In this document: positions 8,846 through 9,116 of the stretch, in pieces | Numbering within the stretch: position 1 is the stretch's first letter | How the letters are laid out: the number at the start of each line of letters is the position of its first letter | Assembly: GCA_947457975.1 (NCBI GenBank) | Contig: CANGYC010000078.1 | Coordinates: forward strand, 1-9,116 | DNA from: Comamonadaceae bacterium | Lineage (GTDB): Bacteria > Pseudomonadota > Gammaproteobacteria > Burkholderiales > Burkholderiaceae_C | DNA: 9,116 bases | Direction: 5' to 3' | Translations under genes and position numbers: made by a program | The notes under the pieces: generated by a model | The model's input: the letters and a program-made list of their open reading frames with translations, nothing else | The model's database searches: none | What the model was told of the DNA's origin: nothing

Positions 8846-9116
8846 TCAGTAGACGCGGTTCACCAACTTGTCGGCCAAGGCCTGCAAGGGAGCGGTGTTT
8901 TGCAAGCCGGTGGCACGCAGGCTTGCCCGCGCTTGCGACAGTAATTCTTGGGCGTAATTCTGCGAGGGGCGCAGGCCCATCAGCGAGACGAAGGTGGGCT
9001 TGTCCTGGGCCGCATCCTTGCCGGCGGTCTTGCCCAGGGTGGCGGAGTCGGCAGTGACGTCCAGGATGTCATCGACCACCTGAAAGGCCAGCCCGATCGC
9101 GTCGCCATAACGGGCC
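8846..9116 (-). CDS. ispA: Farnesyl diphosphate synthase, C-terminal part (cut by window edge)
   Basis: The last 89 residues of a short-chain trans-prenyltransferase are visible; the gene continues beyond the right edge. The visible part begins [20 protein letters not shown] and contains the second Asp-rich motif DDILD (visible residues 15-19), which binds Mg and the diphosphate of the homoallylic isopentenyl substrate. It then has [20 protein letters not shown], the lysine-containing stretch typical of the IspA group. The enzyme makes farnesyl diphosphate from isopentenyl and dimethylallyl diphosphates in the cytosol, feeding quinone, haem O and undecaprenyl synthesis. The position directly before dxs matches the common xseB-ispA-dxs order and supports farnesyl rather than another prenyl synthase. 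Product length cannot be confirmed because the first Asp-rich motif is outside the window. Confidence 0.95.
   Translation of the reverse strand, partial: ARYGDAIGLAFQVVDDILDVTADSATLGKTAGKDAAQDKPTFVSLMGLRPSQNYAQELLSQARASLRATGLQNTAPLQALADKLVNRVY

Noticed and set aside
7090..9057. 655-residue open frame on the plus strand opposite dxs
   Set aside because: It is antisense to an unmistakable Dxs and runs across the ispA/dxs boundary; composition is that of a shadow frame with no recognisable domain.

Overview
The window reads as a chromosomal stretch of a GC-rich betaproteobacterium, most probably in or near the Comamonadaceae. This is inferred from the strong G/C third-position bias, the gene order and the protein flavour (ispA-dxs followed by an EgtB/SenA-like gene), not from a database search. 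All nine genes I can support are on the minus strand, so transcription runs from high to low coordinates. No tRNA, rRNA, CRISPR array, insertion sequence or phage gene is visible, and no gene-free stretch exceeds 300 bases.

In transcription order the right part (9116 to about 3961) holds: the C-terminal end of ispA (farnesyl diphosphate synthase, cut by the window edge); dxs (1-deoxy-D-xylulose 5-phosphate synthase); a 423-residue EgtB/SenA-like protein with a DinB-like N-terminal half and an FGE-sulfatase C-terminal half; a small DUF2946-like exported protein whose ATG overlaps the preceding stop (TGATG); a YcnI/DUF1775 copper-binding protein; and a PCu(A)C periplasmic copper chaperone. A good intrinsic terminator at 3961-3986 closes this run. 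The first two genes make isoprenoid precursors and prenyl diphosphates. The last three look like a periplasmic copper-handling set. The SenA-like protein is the bridge between the two and is unusual because residues expected to bind iron are substituted.

The left part (3919 to 138) is a three-gene molybdenum hydroxylase operon of the xanthine oxidase/CO dehydrogenase family in the order small [2Fe-2S] subunit, large molybdopterin subunit, FAD subunit. This S-L-M order and the AYRGAGR active-site loop of the large subunit are the marks of 'form II' (BMS-type) CoxSLM, whose physiological substrate is not settled. Its leader contains the terminator of the upstream copper cluster, a possible sigma-54 promoter and an inverted repeat. 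A large 25-bp inverted repeat at 32-104 lies just beyond the end of the operon.

The points most worth a second look are the SenA-like protein with altered metal ligands that is translationally coupled to a copper cluster, the terminator/promoter arrangement in front of the hydroxylase operon, the perfect-period octamer repeat between the two copper genes, and the long hairpin at the left edge.
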